A stretch of 40,718 nt of DNA from Candidatus Geoarchaeota archaeon (GTDB taxonomy: Archaea; Thermoproteota; Thermoprotei; Gearchaeales; WAQG01). The translations under genes were made by a program, and so were the position numbers. The first letter of the stretch is position 1. Each line of letters opens with the position of its first letter. The DNA is taken from assembly GCA_015520395.1 (NCBI GenBank), contig WAQG01000021.1, positions 1 through 40,718 of the forward strand. The letters run 5' to 3'. This document shows, one piece after another, positions 24,457 to 32,746 of the stretch. Under the pieces are notes generated by a model, which searched no databases, was not told the origin of the DNA, and saw only the letters and a program-made list of their open reading frames with translations.

Positions 24457-25282
24457 CGGGTTTAAGGGGGGAGAAGGTTATCGATCTGTATTGTAGTATT
24501 ACAGCTTCACCGTTAGCCCTGGCAGCCTCCTCCAAGGCGCTTAGGCCTAGAGACAGCTTCTCACCCTCCTCGCAAGCAGCAGCCTCTATCTTCCCATTCT
24601 TAAGAAGGAACTTAAACCTAGGGCCGTCAGCAAAACTGATCACCATGAATATGTAACTTCCACGTGCCTCCCCATTTAGCTCATCAGTAAATTTAAGCAC
24701 CGTGGGAAGGAGATCTCCCTGGTTGATCCAGACCCTCCGCTCATTTATCAGGTTCATGCTCATCATTAACCTGGCGCTACTAGTAATATCAGCAAACATC
24801 CTGCTCTTGTCGTTGATCACATCAGCAACCAGGTGTTCTATGAGGGATTTGACCGGAACAACCCTCTTGATCATAAACCTATTCTCTAGGTAGGTCTTAA
24901 CCGATGTAACCATGTCATCAGCCAGCTTTGCCGCCATTTTCCGTCCCAAGCCCTCATTCCTTATGTTAGATTCCACGGAAATTCTTGTGCCCGTCCCCGT
25001 ATTCTGGAGCCTGATAGTTATAATTGCATCTATAGAGCCTATGGTTAGGTAGGCGACCTGCCAGAAGGGTATGCCCATCACGACTATCTCGAACTTAATT
25101 ACCTTCCTTAACCCGAACCGTCGAACCAGTATCTCTACAGTATATTGTCCCTCCTCTTTTTTCTCTATTTTTGAGAATAGATCAACTCCGCGGAAAACTT
25201 CATCCAACTCAAAGAGGGCATTGTATACATCCTTAACATATATGCCCGGTAACTCCATCTCAACGCTCTGGACCGTTATCAT
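24446..25282 (-). CDS. Unknown protein with SRPBCC/START-like N-terminal half
   Basis: I do not recognise the family. The 278-residue product has an N-terminal half (about 1-150) whose pattern - long beta strands (YTVEILVRRF, FEIVVMGIPFW, AIITIRLQN, TRISVESNIRNEG) then a long C-terminal helix (MAAKLADDMVTSVKTYLENR, around 116-135) - suggests an SRPBCC/START-type lipid- or ligand-binding fold. The second half (about 150-278) is a further alpha/beta domain rich in strands near the end. No catalytic motif is visible. The frame opens at TTG 25285, but the ATG at 25282 directly follows and sits 28 bases from a TATA box, so it should be leaderless. It overlaps the QueT-like gene tail to tail. Confidence 0.65.
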   Translation of the reverse strand: MITVQSVEMELPGIYVKDVYNALFELDEVFRGVDLFSKIEKKEEGQYTVEILVRRFGLRKVIKFEIVVMGIPFWQVAYLTIGSIDAIITIRLQNTGTGTRISVESNIRNEGLGRKMAAKLADDMVTSVKTYLENRFMIKRVVPVKSLIEHLVADVINDKSRMFADITSSARLMMSMNLINERRVWINQGDLLPTVLKFTDELNGEARGSYIFMVISFADGPRFKFLLKNGKIEAAACEEGEKLSLGLSALEEAARANGEAVILQYRSITFSPLKPVIL

Positions 25283-25305
25283 CAATCTATCTTAAACGAG
25301 ATAGG

Positions 25306-25315
25306 GTATATAGAG
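25306..25315 (-). promoter_or_regulatory. TATA box of the unknown SRPBCC-like gene
   Basis: CTCTATATAC on the minus strand, centred 28 bases before the ATG at 25282. Confidence 0.5.
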
Positions 25316-25384
25316 ATTTCGTTCAATGCAAATGCCATGATCATAAATGTCAAAGTTTGCTCGACAGCATCATATAATCTTATC

Positions 25385-25419
25385 ACAACCACAAGTATTT
25401 ACATAAATTAAATAAAATA
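25385..25419 (-). terminator. A/T-rich T tracts after reverse gyrase
   Basis: Right after the reverse gyrase stop the transcribed strand reads ATATTTTATTTAATTTATG, a T-rich tract of the kind that ends archaeal transcription. Weak evidence. Confidence 0.35.
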
Positions 25420-28400
25420 TTATTCGATAGATTTTATCTCATTATACAGTTCATTTATAAGCTCTATGTAACTCGCCCTCCCAACCTCAACTTCATACAT
25501 CTTTCTTTCAAGCAGTCTCGTCCTTTCCTCCGAAACGAACTCCTCGTAGTGCTCTATTAGGTACTTGTAGACCATTATGCCGATCTGTGTTGGAATGAGC
25601 CTCCGCCTACCCTTAATATATCTTCTCTCAATGAGCTTGCTAACTATCTTGGCGTAGGTTGATGGCCTCCCTATCCCCCTGTCCCTCATCAACTGAATAA
25701 CCTCCCCTTGGGTGTATGGGTAAATCTTTGGCAGGGCCCTCAGCAGCTCAGCTTCCAGGACTTTGATCGGCCCCTCCCCGACAGCCCCGTAGGTCCTTAA
25801 AGGCTGAATAACGGTGTAACCCGGCTTAACCACCTCTACCGGCACTTCCACCGAAGCCGACCCGAAGTCGGCGCTGACAGTATAACTCTGGATCTTGACG
25901 AGTGCTGGCACCATCTGGCTGGCCATGAACCTCCTGAAAATCATGTCGTAGAGATTATAGTGCCTCTGTGTCAGGGGCTTCACCGTCCTTATGGCGCCCA
26001 TCGAGATCAGCTGCCTCAGCCTAAGGGCGTCGATGGGCTTCGTAGGCCTTATACATTCGTGGGCCCCACCCTCACCCCAGCTCCTCCCCCTATAGTACTC
26101 CTCGCCAAAATGCTCAGTTATGTACTCCCTGGCCAGGGCTATCCCTGTGGCGGAAACCCTTGTGGAATCGGTCCTATGGTATGTTATTAGGCCTAGCTCG
26201 AACAGATCCTGGGCGAGCCTCATGGCCTCGCTGGCCCCAAACCCGTGGATCGCTGAGGCATCCCTGAGCATCGAGTCTGTGGTGTATGGGGGTGGGGGCC
26301 TAAGTTCGACTACCTTCTCCTTAAGATTCTTGATCACAACATGTTTCAGCTCGCCCGGCGACTTCACGGGGCTAGTCAACTCTATGTAGGTGATGAGGCC
26401 GTTGGCGAGCTTCATTCTAACGACATCCCGCCTGCTCTTCTCGGACTCGCTGTGGCGCTGTATCACCCAGCCCAGGACGGGCGTCTGAACCCTGCCAGCT
26501 GAGAGGCGCCGATTATTGAATCTTTCCCAGAGGCGCCTGCTAAGCTCGAAGCCTATCCAGCGATCCTCTATCCTCCTGACTATCTGGGCCTCTACCAGCC
26601 TCATATCCACATCCCTAAACTCCCCCAACGCCTTCTGGAGGGCGGGCTTAGTTACCTCGTGGAACTCTATCCTGACGAGCTTCTTAGAGTAAGGTGCAAG
26701 GGAGACGGCGAGGTCCCATCCGATCTTCTCCCCCTCCACATCTGGATCCGTCCCGATCATCACCAGGTCCACCTCCGATGCCAGCTGCCTTAGAGACCTA
26801 ATCACTTCGATCGAGTCCCTAATTCTCCTTGACCCACACCTCGGGCAGGCGTCGAACTCAACGAACTGCTCCCCACACCTCAGACACCGTTTGATCGTGG
26901 TGTATATGGGGATGAAGCCGCCGTCCCTCAGCTCTACGCCATGGAATCCCCTTGTTACGGAGAGGTCGTATACGTGGCCACCGCTGGCTATCACGGTTAG
27001 GAGGTATTCTCCCGTGCTCACCTCATAGGCGGTGAGCCTCCCCAGCCTCCTCCTGGAGGGCCTGCCGAAGAACCCGGCTATCGTCCTAGCCTTGTTGGGA
27101 GACTCCACTATCAGGAGGGCGCTCTTCACGGGATCCCGAAGCTCAGCCCTCATCTCACCCCTCATCAGGGCCCTTATCAGCTCCCTATCCCTGTCAACCT
27201 CCTCCAGTATCCTATCGAGGTCGGCCTCATCTATGCCAACCCAGGTATACTCGCCGATGAACCACTCAAGCTGCCTAGCTAGGCCTGCAAAGACCTTCTC
27301 GTCGTCGACGAGGACTATGGAGAGGCCCTTCGAGATGCCGCCTGCAAAGAGCCTCGACGTCCTTCCCGAGGCCTGGATGTAGGTCATCGTGTCGGGAACT
27401 ATCAGCTTGAGCTCGCCGTCCACCCGCCTAAGGGATATGTACCTGCTCTCCGAGATCCTGCTCAGAACCTCCTCCCTTGAAAGGGCGCTTCTAAGCAGGT
27501 TAACGGCGTCAAGGAAGGTTCTCAGGGCTGCCGAGAGATGTGGGGGCGCCTCGATCTCCCCAAGCATAGCCTTGTGTATCTCCCTCAGCGCCTGGGTGGG
27601 TAGCCTGTTTATATAGTTCCTCATCTTTACAAGCAGCCTCTCCCCCTTCTCCCTCTCAGCCTCGTCCAGGTACTCCAGGAGCGTCGCCATGAGCTGCGCC
27701 GCCCTGACGGGATGGACATCCTTCAGCTCCAGGTCGAAGCGGAACTTGGGCACGCCGGCAAACACGGCGTACCTTATCCTGTGGGGCAGGTCGATCCCCC
27801 TAACTATAAGGCCATAATATGTTGCGACCCCCACCAGGACATCTATCTCCCCCTCCGAAAACCTGTCCAGAACATCCCTCCGCACACCAGCCCTAACCTG
27901 GACGGCCTTCACACCAGAGTTAACGAGGGCCTCCACAATCTTCTTCGCAAACTCGGATCCCTTGTCCAGTGGGACGAAGATGAGGCCGCCTGGCCCTAGC
28001 CTCTTAACGAGCCTCACGACCTCCCTCACTGGCTCGTCGATCTCCGTAACATAGACGTCCACGACATTCCTAAGGAGCTCCGAGGTCGACCCAACCTCGA
28101 ATCCAAGGAGCTCCCTGAAGACCTTGACCCTCAGGCCCCTGGGCCTACCGGTAGCGCTGGATATTATCAGCTGCCCATGTTTTAGGCCGCGCTTAAGCTT
28201 CCTCAAAGACCTCTCCAACTCCCTAAGCTTCAGCCTGAGCTCTCTGACCTCCTCGGCGGCGCCGCGGTATGGTTGGAGGTAGGCGAGCCTGACCTTAACC
28301 TTGACGATCTCATAGGCCGTTTCTATGGCTTCTTCATTAAAGCCCACCAACATCAACACCCTGTCTATGTTCTTCGAGGCCTTCAGCAGGGCGTCAACAT

Positions 28401-29097
28401 CGTCGACGAAGATGAAGCTGAAACGGAAGTTTTTCAAAGCCTCGAAGTTTCGGGCTAGGAACTGTGAGGTTGTGACTAGGATGTCGAACTCCCCGCCCTT
28501 TATAGCCTCCATCTGGGCCCTCCTAGCCGATGGGGGCATGAGGGTATGGTAGTATGCAAGCCTGATTTTACGCCCAACCCTCTCTATGAACCTCTCCAGC
28601 CGCTCGGACACCTGCTTAACCAGGAGCGTCGTTGGAAGGACTATGTAGGACTTCTTCCGCCCAGTCCTGGACACGTAGAGAGCCATCACGCTGCCAAACA
28701 GTGTCTTCCCGACACCTGTGGGGGCGATGATCGTAAAGCTCCTCCCAAGCAGAACCCTCCTAGCCCAGCTCCTCTGAGCACTCCAAAGCCTAAAGCCCGT
28801 AGCCCTATTAAAGAACCTCTCAAACCGTTCAAGCTTCGAATCAAGGCGGATAACCGAGCGATACCTTTTATCCCTACCCCTCTCCCTAAGCATCCTAAGC
28901 ACAGCCTTCCTAAACCCTAGCTGGTCGCCCAACTCCTCCCGCAGCCTTCTCAGGGAATCAATATCAACATCTAGGCAGGCCCTGCAGGGCACGCCGAGGA
29001 GGAGACGCTCGTCATCGATATCGCCGCCGCAGTTTGGACACGCCCCCGAGAATACAGCGTGCAAAGCCTGACACCAATTAAAAATTTTGTAAACCAC
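25420..29097 (-). CDS. rgy: Reverse gyrase
   Basis: Adds positive supercoils with ATP and is the classic hallmark of hyperthermophiles. The chain of about 1,214-1,225 residues is complete and unsplit. In order: an N-terminal zinc finger (ACPNCGG, Cys20/23, and CRACLD, Cys38/41), a helicase-like module with Walker A APTGVGKT (about 125-132), the typical variant Walker B VDDVD, helicase C-terminal motifs (YIQASGRTSRL), then the topoisomerase IA half with Toprim LIVESPNKARTI and DPDVEGEKIG, a second zinc finger CLRC...CPRC (about 736-755), and the catalytic Tyr in LITYHRTDSTR (about 972). The longest frame starts at GTG 29097; homologues start closer to the first zinc finger, so TTG 29064 is a good alternative. 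Confidence 0.97.
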   Translation of the reverse strand: MVYKIFNWCQALHAVFSGACPNCGGDIDDERLLLGVPCRACLDVDIDSLRRLREELGDQLGFRKAVLRMLRERGRDKRYRSVIRLDSKLERFERFFNRATGFRLWSAQRSWARRVLLGRSFTIIAPTGVGKTLFGSVMALYVSRTGRKKSYIVLPTTLLVKQVSERLERFIERVGRKIRLAYYHTLMPPSARRAQMEAIKGGEFDILVTTSQFLARNFEALKNFRFSFIFVDDVDALLKASKNIDRVLMLVGFNEEAIETAYEIVKVKVRLAYLQPYRGAAEEVRELRLKLRELERSLRKLKRGLKHGQLIISSATGRPRGLRVKVFRELLGFEVGSTSELLRNVVDVYVTEIDEPVREVVRLVKRLGPGGLIFVPLDKGSEFAKKIVEALVNSGVKAVQVRAGVRRDVLDRFSEGEIDVLVGVATYYGLIVRGIDLPHRIRYAVFAGVPKFRFDLELKDVHPVRAAQLMATLLEYLDEAEREKGERLLVKMRNYINRLPTQALREIHKAMLGEIEAPPHLSAALRTFLDAVNLLRSALSREEVLSRISESRYISLRRVDGELKLIVPDTMTYIQASGRTSRLFAGGISKGLSIVLVDDEKVFAGLARQLEWFIGEYTWVGIDEADLDRILEEVDRDRELIRALMRGEMRAELRDPVKSALLIVESPNKARTIAGFFGRPSRRRLGRLTAYEVSTGEYLLTVIASGGHVYDLSVTRGFHGVELRDGGFIPIYTTIKRCLRCGEQFVEFDACPRCGSRRIRDSIEVIRSLRQLASEVDLVMIGTDPDVEGEKIGWDLAVSLAPYSKKLVRIEFHEVTKPALQKALGEFRDVDMRLVEAQIVRRIEDRWIGFELSRRLWERFNNRRLSAGRVQTPVLGWVIQRHSESEKSRRDVVRMKLANGLITYIELTSPVKSPGELKHVVIKNLKEKVVELRPPPPYTTDSMLRDASAIHGFGASEAMRLAQDLFELGLITYHRTDSTRVSATGIALAREYITEHFGEEYYRGRSWGEGGAHECIRPTKPIDALRLRQLISMGAIRTVKPLTQRHYNLYDMIFRRFMASQMVPALVKIQSYTVSADFGSASVEVPVEVVKPGYTVIQPLRTYGAVGEGPIKVLEAELLRALPKIYPYTQGEVIQLMRDRGIGRPSTYAKIVSKLIERRYIKGRRRLIPTQIGIMVYKYLIEHYEEFVSEERTRLLERKMYEVEVGRASYIELINELYNEIKSIE

Positions 29098-29126
29098 TTA
29101 ATTAACTAAAACCTGCCAATCCAGCC

Positions 29127-29549
29127 TCAAGCCACACCCCTAGCGACACTTCTCCTGGTTTTCCCAGGGTGATCATCCCTCAGCCTCCATAGGCCATCCC
29201 TGATGTCTAGGAGCATTATTCCGAGCTCTCCAGCCACATAGTCGCTTAACAGAACCTCATCGACGTGGGGATTCACTATCAGGTTGACCGTGATCGGCTT
29301 TGTCTCCCTATCCTCCAGGAGTATCCTCAGCGTTCCGGCTGAAGGGTAGTAGGGCGTGGCCACCTCACCACCGCCCGTGTCGAGCAGGGCTGTTAGGGAT
29401 CCTCTGGGCGGCCATAGACCAAGCTCCCTGGCAAGCTCGATGGGGATGACGATGTCAGGGCCATCAGCCTCAAACCCACTATTCACTAAAGCCACAGCCA
29501 CAACCGACTTCTCACCAACGTCCACCTTAACCCTGATCCTACACGCCAT
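29127..29549 (-). CDS. Retropepsin-like (clan AA) fold protein with Asn in place of catalytic Asp
   Basis: A 140-residue protein resembling archaeal single-domain aspartyl-protease-fold proteins: a first strand (RIRVKVDVG), VALVNSGFEADGPDIVIPIELARELGL (about 17-43, read as VALVNSG, then IVIPIELARELGL), and a closing LLSDYVAGELGIMLLDIRDG (about 105-124) like the LLGxDFLxxLG end of that fold. At the place where DTG/DSG is expected the sequence is NSG, so it is unlikely to cleave peptides. A later LDTGGG (about 57) looks like an active site but lies in the position of another loop. I am unsure of the family. It starts two bases after the stop of a small basic reading frame, implying co-translation. 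Confidence 0.6.
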   Translation of the reverse strand: MACRIRVKVDVGEKSVVAVALVNSGFEADGPDIVIPIELARELGLWPPRGSLTALLDTGGGEVATPYYPSAGTLRILLEDRETKPITVNLIVNPHVDEVLLSDYVAGELGIMLLDIRDGLWRLRDDHPGKTRRSVARGVA

Positions 29550-29551
29550 CC

Positions 29552-29701
29552 CTACTCAACAACTAGTTTTTTCCTCATATACCCTAGCCTTCTCCGAGGA
29601 ATCTGTTTTGAAACCCATTTCTTAAGCAGCTCGATATCCTCCTTCCTACCACCCATCCCCCTCAACAACTCTTTACCCCAAACCTCTACTAAAACCTTCA
29701 C
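29552..29701 (-). CDS. Small basic protein (49 residues), unknown
   Basis: A possible small gene below usual length limits. From GTG at 29701 it gives 49 residues, rich in Lys/Arg (about 14), with an amphipathic helix EDIELLKKWVSKQI in the middle and RRRLGYMRKK near the end. A stop lies nine codons upstream in frame. Its stop is two bases before the ATG of the retropepsin-like gene, and its last codons supply a weak ribosome-binding site for it. Evidence is position, length of the frame and composition only; an ATG at 29656 would give a shorter version. Function unknown. Confidence 0.45.
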   Translation of the reverse strand: MKVLVEVWGKELLRGMGGRKEDIELLKKWVSKQIPRRRLGYMRKKLVVE

Positions 29702-29778
29702 CCCGCAAGTTCCAGGTAGAGGCCGGACCTAACCCCTCAATCCGTAGATCACCGAACAGCCATATGGAGACCTGCTAA

Positions 29779-29802
29779 GCCTATCCCCGAGTTGGGGTAG
29801 GC
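29779..29802 (-). other. Imperfect hairpin downstream of the wHTH gene
   Basis: GCCTATCCCC and GGGGTAGGC face each other across the loop GAGTT, with one bulged base; about nine pairs, GC-rich. It lies 10 bases after the wHTH stop. It could be a processing or termination structure, or part of a small RNA. Together with the small gene it accounts for the 262 bases between 29549 and 29812. Confidence 0.45.
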
Positions 29803-29811
29803 CTGATTTCC

Positions 29812-30060
29812 TTATGACGGTTGTTCGAAGAGGGCTTTATACAGCCTGTTGAAGAGCATTATGTATTCTAAGCCCTTCCTAGTGGTGAGGTAGTATTCGC
29901 TCCGCTTTTCCAACAGGCCCTTCGAGGTGAGAAGGTCTAGGTACCTCTTGGCCGCCTTGGTGCTTAGGTTGCAGTGGAGCATTATGTGGGTGAGTCTCCG
30001 GGGCTCCCTGCAGTAGGTGAGGATCTCCCAGGCTATCTCGTAGAGCGTCCTCTTCACCAT
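29812..30060 (-). CDS. Small winged-helix DNA-binding regulator (HTH_45 type)
   Basis: An 82-residue protein made almost wholly of one winged helix-turn-helix: helix 1 LYEIAWEILTYC, RRLTHIMLHCNLSTKAAKRYLDLLTSKGLL (about 21-50, the recognition helix around STKAAKRYLDLL), wing strands EYYLTTRKGLEYI, and a last helix. This pattern (ThIMxxxNLS...YLxxLxxxGLLxxxxxxYxxTxKG) is the archaeal HTH_45 group, often dimeric repressors. It is the second gene of an operon, six bases after the four-helix membrane protein. The promoter of that operon carries a perfect palindrome, so autoregulation is likely (inference). Confidence 0.85.
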   Translation of the reverse strand: MVKRTLYEIAWEILTYCREPRRLTHIMLHCNLSTKAAKRYLDLLTSKGLLEKRSEYYLTTRKGLEYIMLFNRLYKALFEQPS

Positions 30061-30066
30061 CCCATC

Positions 30067-30651
30067 TCACTCTAAAAACCTCATCAGATCCCTCTCAAAG
30101 GATGAAACCCTGGCCAGCTTCCTGGCCATAAGCCTCCTCTCAAGGTATAGGATGAGGGCGGCATAGAAGAATATTATGAGGCCTACTAGAAACCTGTAGA
30201 GAAATTCGCCTAGGCCGAAAACCTCTAGGAGATATCCATGCAGTGATAGTATGAGGATTCCTAAACCTGCAGCCAGCCCGAGTATCCCTACCAAAACCAC
30301 ATAGTGGCGGTGGCCTCTGTAGAGTGAAATCGTATCCTTTATGATGGCAACTGCATCGTCGGCCGTTATGACACGGTTCCTCACCCTCCTCGGGAGTACG
30401 ATACCTATGATGGGGAGCCAGTCGTTCCTCCTACACACCCTCAGAACCCCGTAGAGGAGGATGAGGGATGCTGCAAGCCATATCGACGAGAACAGGCCAA
30501 CCGCTATGCCGGTCATCCAACTACCCGAGTAGAAAAGCGTGACGGCCTCCTCGAGGAGTGCCAGGGATATGCCCAACGCTATTGCCGAGTTGCTAAGCCA
30601 TACCCCCAACTCGCCTAAAACCTTCCTCAGAACGGCCATCTCTCCACTCAT
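30067..30651 (-). CDS. Four-helix membrane protein, unknown
   Basis: A 194-residue protein with four predicted membrane helices at about 14-38, 43-68, 117-145 and 150-175, and a positively charged loop (CRRNDWLPIIGI, LPRRVRNR) between helices 2 and 3. I recognise no family. The C-terminal tail (RRLMARKLARVSSFERDL) is basic and should face the cytoplasm. It is first in an operon with the wHTH regulator, and such membrane protein + wHTH pairs are common in archaea as possible sensor-regulator or one-component units. Start ATG at 30651 lies about 38 bases after a TATA element buried in the palindrome. Confidence 0.7.
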   Translation of the reverse strand: MSGEMAVLRKVLGELGVWLSNSAIALGISLALLEEAVTLFYSGSWMTGIAVGLFSSIWLAASLILLYGVLRVCRRNDWLPIIGIVLPRRVRNRVITADDAVAIIKDTISLYRGHRHYVVLVGILGLAAGLGILILSLHGYLLEVFGLGEFLYRFLVGLIIFFYAALILYLERRLMARKLARVSSFERDLMRFLE

Positions 30652-30687
30652 CTCAACGATTAGGCGTGGGTGAAGGATAAAGAAGCT

Positions 30688-30708
30688 TTATGGATCTGTG
30701 ATCCATAA
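30688..30708. promoter_or_regulatory. Perfect 9-bp-arm palindrome, operator candidate
   Basis: TTATGGATC (30688-30696), spacer TGT, GATCCATAA (30700-30708): a perfect inverted repeat with 9-bp arms. It lies between the membrane protein/wHTH operon and the divergent nurA gene and overlaps the likely TATA element of the former (CCATAAAGC on the minus strand). Its size and symmetry suit a dimeric winged-helix repressor. Confidence 0.7.
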
Positions 30709-30784
30709 GACCCATATAGCTGCCTGAAGACGTCCAGGCGGTGGCCAGCACGGTTGTCGGGCCTGGTTGAAGGTTTTGGGAGCT

Positions 30785-30796
30785 GGATATTTATCC
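30785..30796 (+). promoter_or_regulatory. TATA box of the nurA-herA operon
   Basis: GGATATTTATCC, centred about 37 bases before the ATG at 30827. A second AT-rich block (ATATATAT, 30804-30813) is closer to the start. Confidence 0.4.
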
Positions 30797-30826
30797 TGTC
30801 TCACATATATATTATTGGGTTGCGTA

Positions 30827-32746
30827 ATGGCTACTGCCTGGGAGCTTGAAAGGCTTAGGAGGGATGTGAGGGAGCTTTTGGCCGAGTTTGAGGGTGATGT
30901 GAGGAGGGTTCGGGAGGAGTATGGCAACCTTGTGGGGCTCCTCAGGATGACCAGCGAGGAGGGCGCCTTAGATGCGCTGGCCAGGTTTCTTGGGGGCGAC
31001 GGCGAGTACCCGATGGTCGGCATAGACGGTTCGATGGCCGTTGAGGAGAGGCTTGAAATACTGATCTTCCACGTGTCCGCAATAGCGTATACAAACACCG
31101 TAATCATCGATAACCGCAACGTATCTGTGGGGAGGCCTGAGCCTGATATTGGGGCCTTCGTCTCGGCGAGCATACCCCTCTGGAGCGACCTCCTGGCCGA
31201 GGTTGACTCGTCGCTGGGCGTGAACGTCTCCACGGAGCAGGAGTTTGAGAGGGGGGTTACGGCAATCCCATTCTCACTCATGACGTTTGCTGAGCTCTAC
31301 CTGGCCCACCAGTTAGTCGAGGGTGGTGCCAGGATAGTTTTCCTCGACCGGCTCCTAACCGTGACGAGGGGCCCTGCGAGCCGGGATCTAAGTGAGATGA
31401 TGAGGGCTGGTTATACGTCGTTTGAGGGGGTTGACCTGGGGCAGGGCAGACTCACGCTTTTAGACCTTGTTATGGCGGCCCGACTGGGCAGGGCGCCCGA
31501 CATAGCCGCAGGGATGGCCGACCCAGAAGAGTCGAGAACCGGGTTTTTGAAGACCCTATCCGAGATAATCCCGCCCAGGCCGCCCTACACCCCGTATTTC
31601 CTGCTGGGCGCCCTCGTGAAGCTAGACTACCTCGACTATGGCGAGATCGCCTCAATGATGGTTAGACGCTTCTTTGAGGATAGGGCTGTGAGCGAGGATG
31701 AGCTTAGAGAGGTTTTCTATAGGGGTAGGAAGCCCAGATCCACCCACTGCCGATACCTTCTAAGAAGGCTTCGGAAACTCTCGGATCTCCACATGAGGCT
31801 AACAGGCTCCCTCCTGCTCCACTTCGACGCCGGGGGCGTGTACCTCGTGGATAACTCGGTCAAGAATTACTGGAGGCGGGCGTGGGGGCTGGTTAAGGGC
31901 TTTGCGGAGAGGGTATTCTCGGGGTCGGGAGAGGGACACACGCTCAGGCTGGGGTCTAGGTGGGCTTCAAGGCAGGACTTCAGCGCCCTCATCCTAATAC
32001 TCCTCAACAGGCTTGTCGAGGACTCGGTTTCCAGGAGGGTGCTCCTAATCGGCATAGCTAAGGACACCTTGTCAACGGAGCTGCTCAGAGGATTCATACC
32101 GTACGTGCAGAACGTGGGGCCTCCCCTCCTCCTGGGAAGTGATCGGAAGTTTCTAACCCTGCTGAGCTCGGTATTTAGCAGTGAGGTTAGGACGCCATGG
32201 AGAACCAGAGAGTTCGACTCGGCGTTCTCCCTGATAGGCTGGATGGATGGCGGATACAGGGCGGTTAGGGGGACGGTGATAAGGGAGAGGAGGTTTGTGA
32301 GGGGGTATTTCCAGCTATGGTCGGCTCCAAACGACCCGGCCCTCCGAAGCCCGGTCTTCGCCTACGACAGGCCCTTCTACCCCGAGTTCGACTCAGAATT
32401 CCTGAGGGACCTGCAGGTCAGGGTTGAGCGCTTCCGGGGAGAAGTCCTGATCAAGCCCTTCGCCGAAGATAGCAAGGGGTCAAGCCTCGTCGGAGATGCT
32501 GTTCTCGGGGCCCTGCTGATCGCCCACAACCCCAATGTCATTGAGAGCCTTGGGCACAACTACCTCCTCTTCCTCGCCGACAAGCATGTGAAGCACCTGA
32601 GCAGGAGGGCTAGGGGCTCCATAATGGGTGTGGCGGATCTCGAGATAATGCCGATCTCCAGAAAGTATAAGGCTTTCTTCATATCTAGGAGGTTTAGGGA
32701 TATTAGGAGGTTGGCTGAGCATGGCAGGGAGAGGGGGGCCACCTAG
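30827..32746 (+). CDS. nurA: NurA-domain nuclease, unusually long
   Basis: NurA is a Mn-dependent 5'-3' nuclease that works with the HerA translocase in DNA-end resection. The product here is 639 residues, against about 330-450 for usual NurA. The N-terminal core has YPMVGIDGSM (catalytic Asp about 67) and IVFLDRLL (Asp about 174); the C-terminal core has YFQLW, RSPVFAYDRPFYPEF (about 508-522) and a GDAVLGALLIAHN helix (about 555-567), as in the RNase H-like NurA fold. Between them lie about 250 extra, mainly helical residues (about 185-440). The frame is open from TTG 30767, but the ATG at 30827 lies after the TATA box. It overlaps herA by 26 bases. Confidence 0.85.
   Translation: MATAWELERLRRDVRELLAEFEGDVRRVREEYGNLVGLLRMTSEEGALDALARFLGGDGEYPMVGIDGSMAVEERLEILIFHVSAIAYTNTVIIDNRNVSVGRPEPDIGAFVSASIPLWSDLLAEVDSSLGVNVSTEQEFERGVTAIPFSLMTFAELYLAHQLVEGGARIVFLDRLLTVTRGPASRDLSEMMRAGYTSFEGVDLGQGRLTLLDLVMAARLGRAPDIAAGMADPEESRTGFLKTLSEIIPPRPPYTPYFLLGALVKLDYLDYGEIASMMVRRFFEDRAVSEDELREVFYRGRKPRSTHCRYLLRRLRKLSDLHMRLTGSLLLHFDAGGVYLVDNSVKNYWRRAWGLVKGFAERVFSGSGEGHTLRLGSRWASRQDFSALILILLNRLVEDSVSRRVLLIGIAKDTLSTELLRGFIPYVQNVGPPLLLGSDRKFLTLLSSVFSSEVRTPWRTREFDSAFSLIGWMDGGYRAVRGTVIRERRFVRGYFQLWSAPNDPALRSPVFAYDRPFYPEFDSEFLRDLQVRVERFRGEVLIKPFAEDSKGSSLVGDAVLGALLIAHNPNVIESLGHNYLLFLADKHVKHLSRRARGSIMGVADLEIMPISRKYKAFFISRRFRDIRRLAEHGRERGAT

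Noticed and set aside
29360..29395. LDTGGG in the retropepsin-like protein as an active site
   Set aside because: It falls after the IP..LA.ELGL segment, the place of the second loop, not of the catalytic DTG; the true position reads NSG.
30688..31281. Minus-strand frame overlapping the nurA start and the palindrome
   Set aside because: Ser/Thr-rich shadow of the N-terminal part of NurA, no promoter, no motif.
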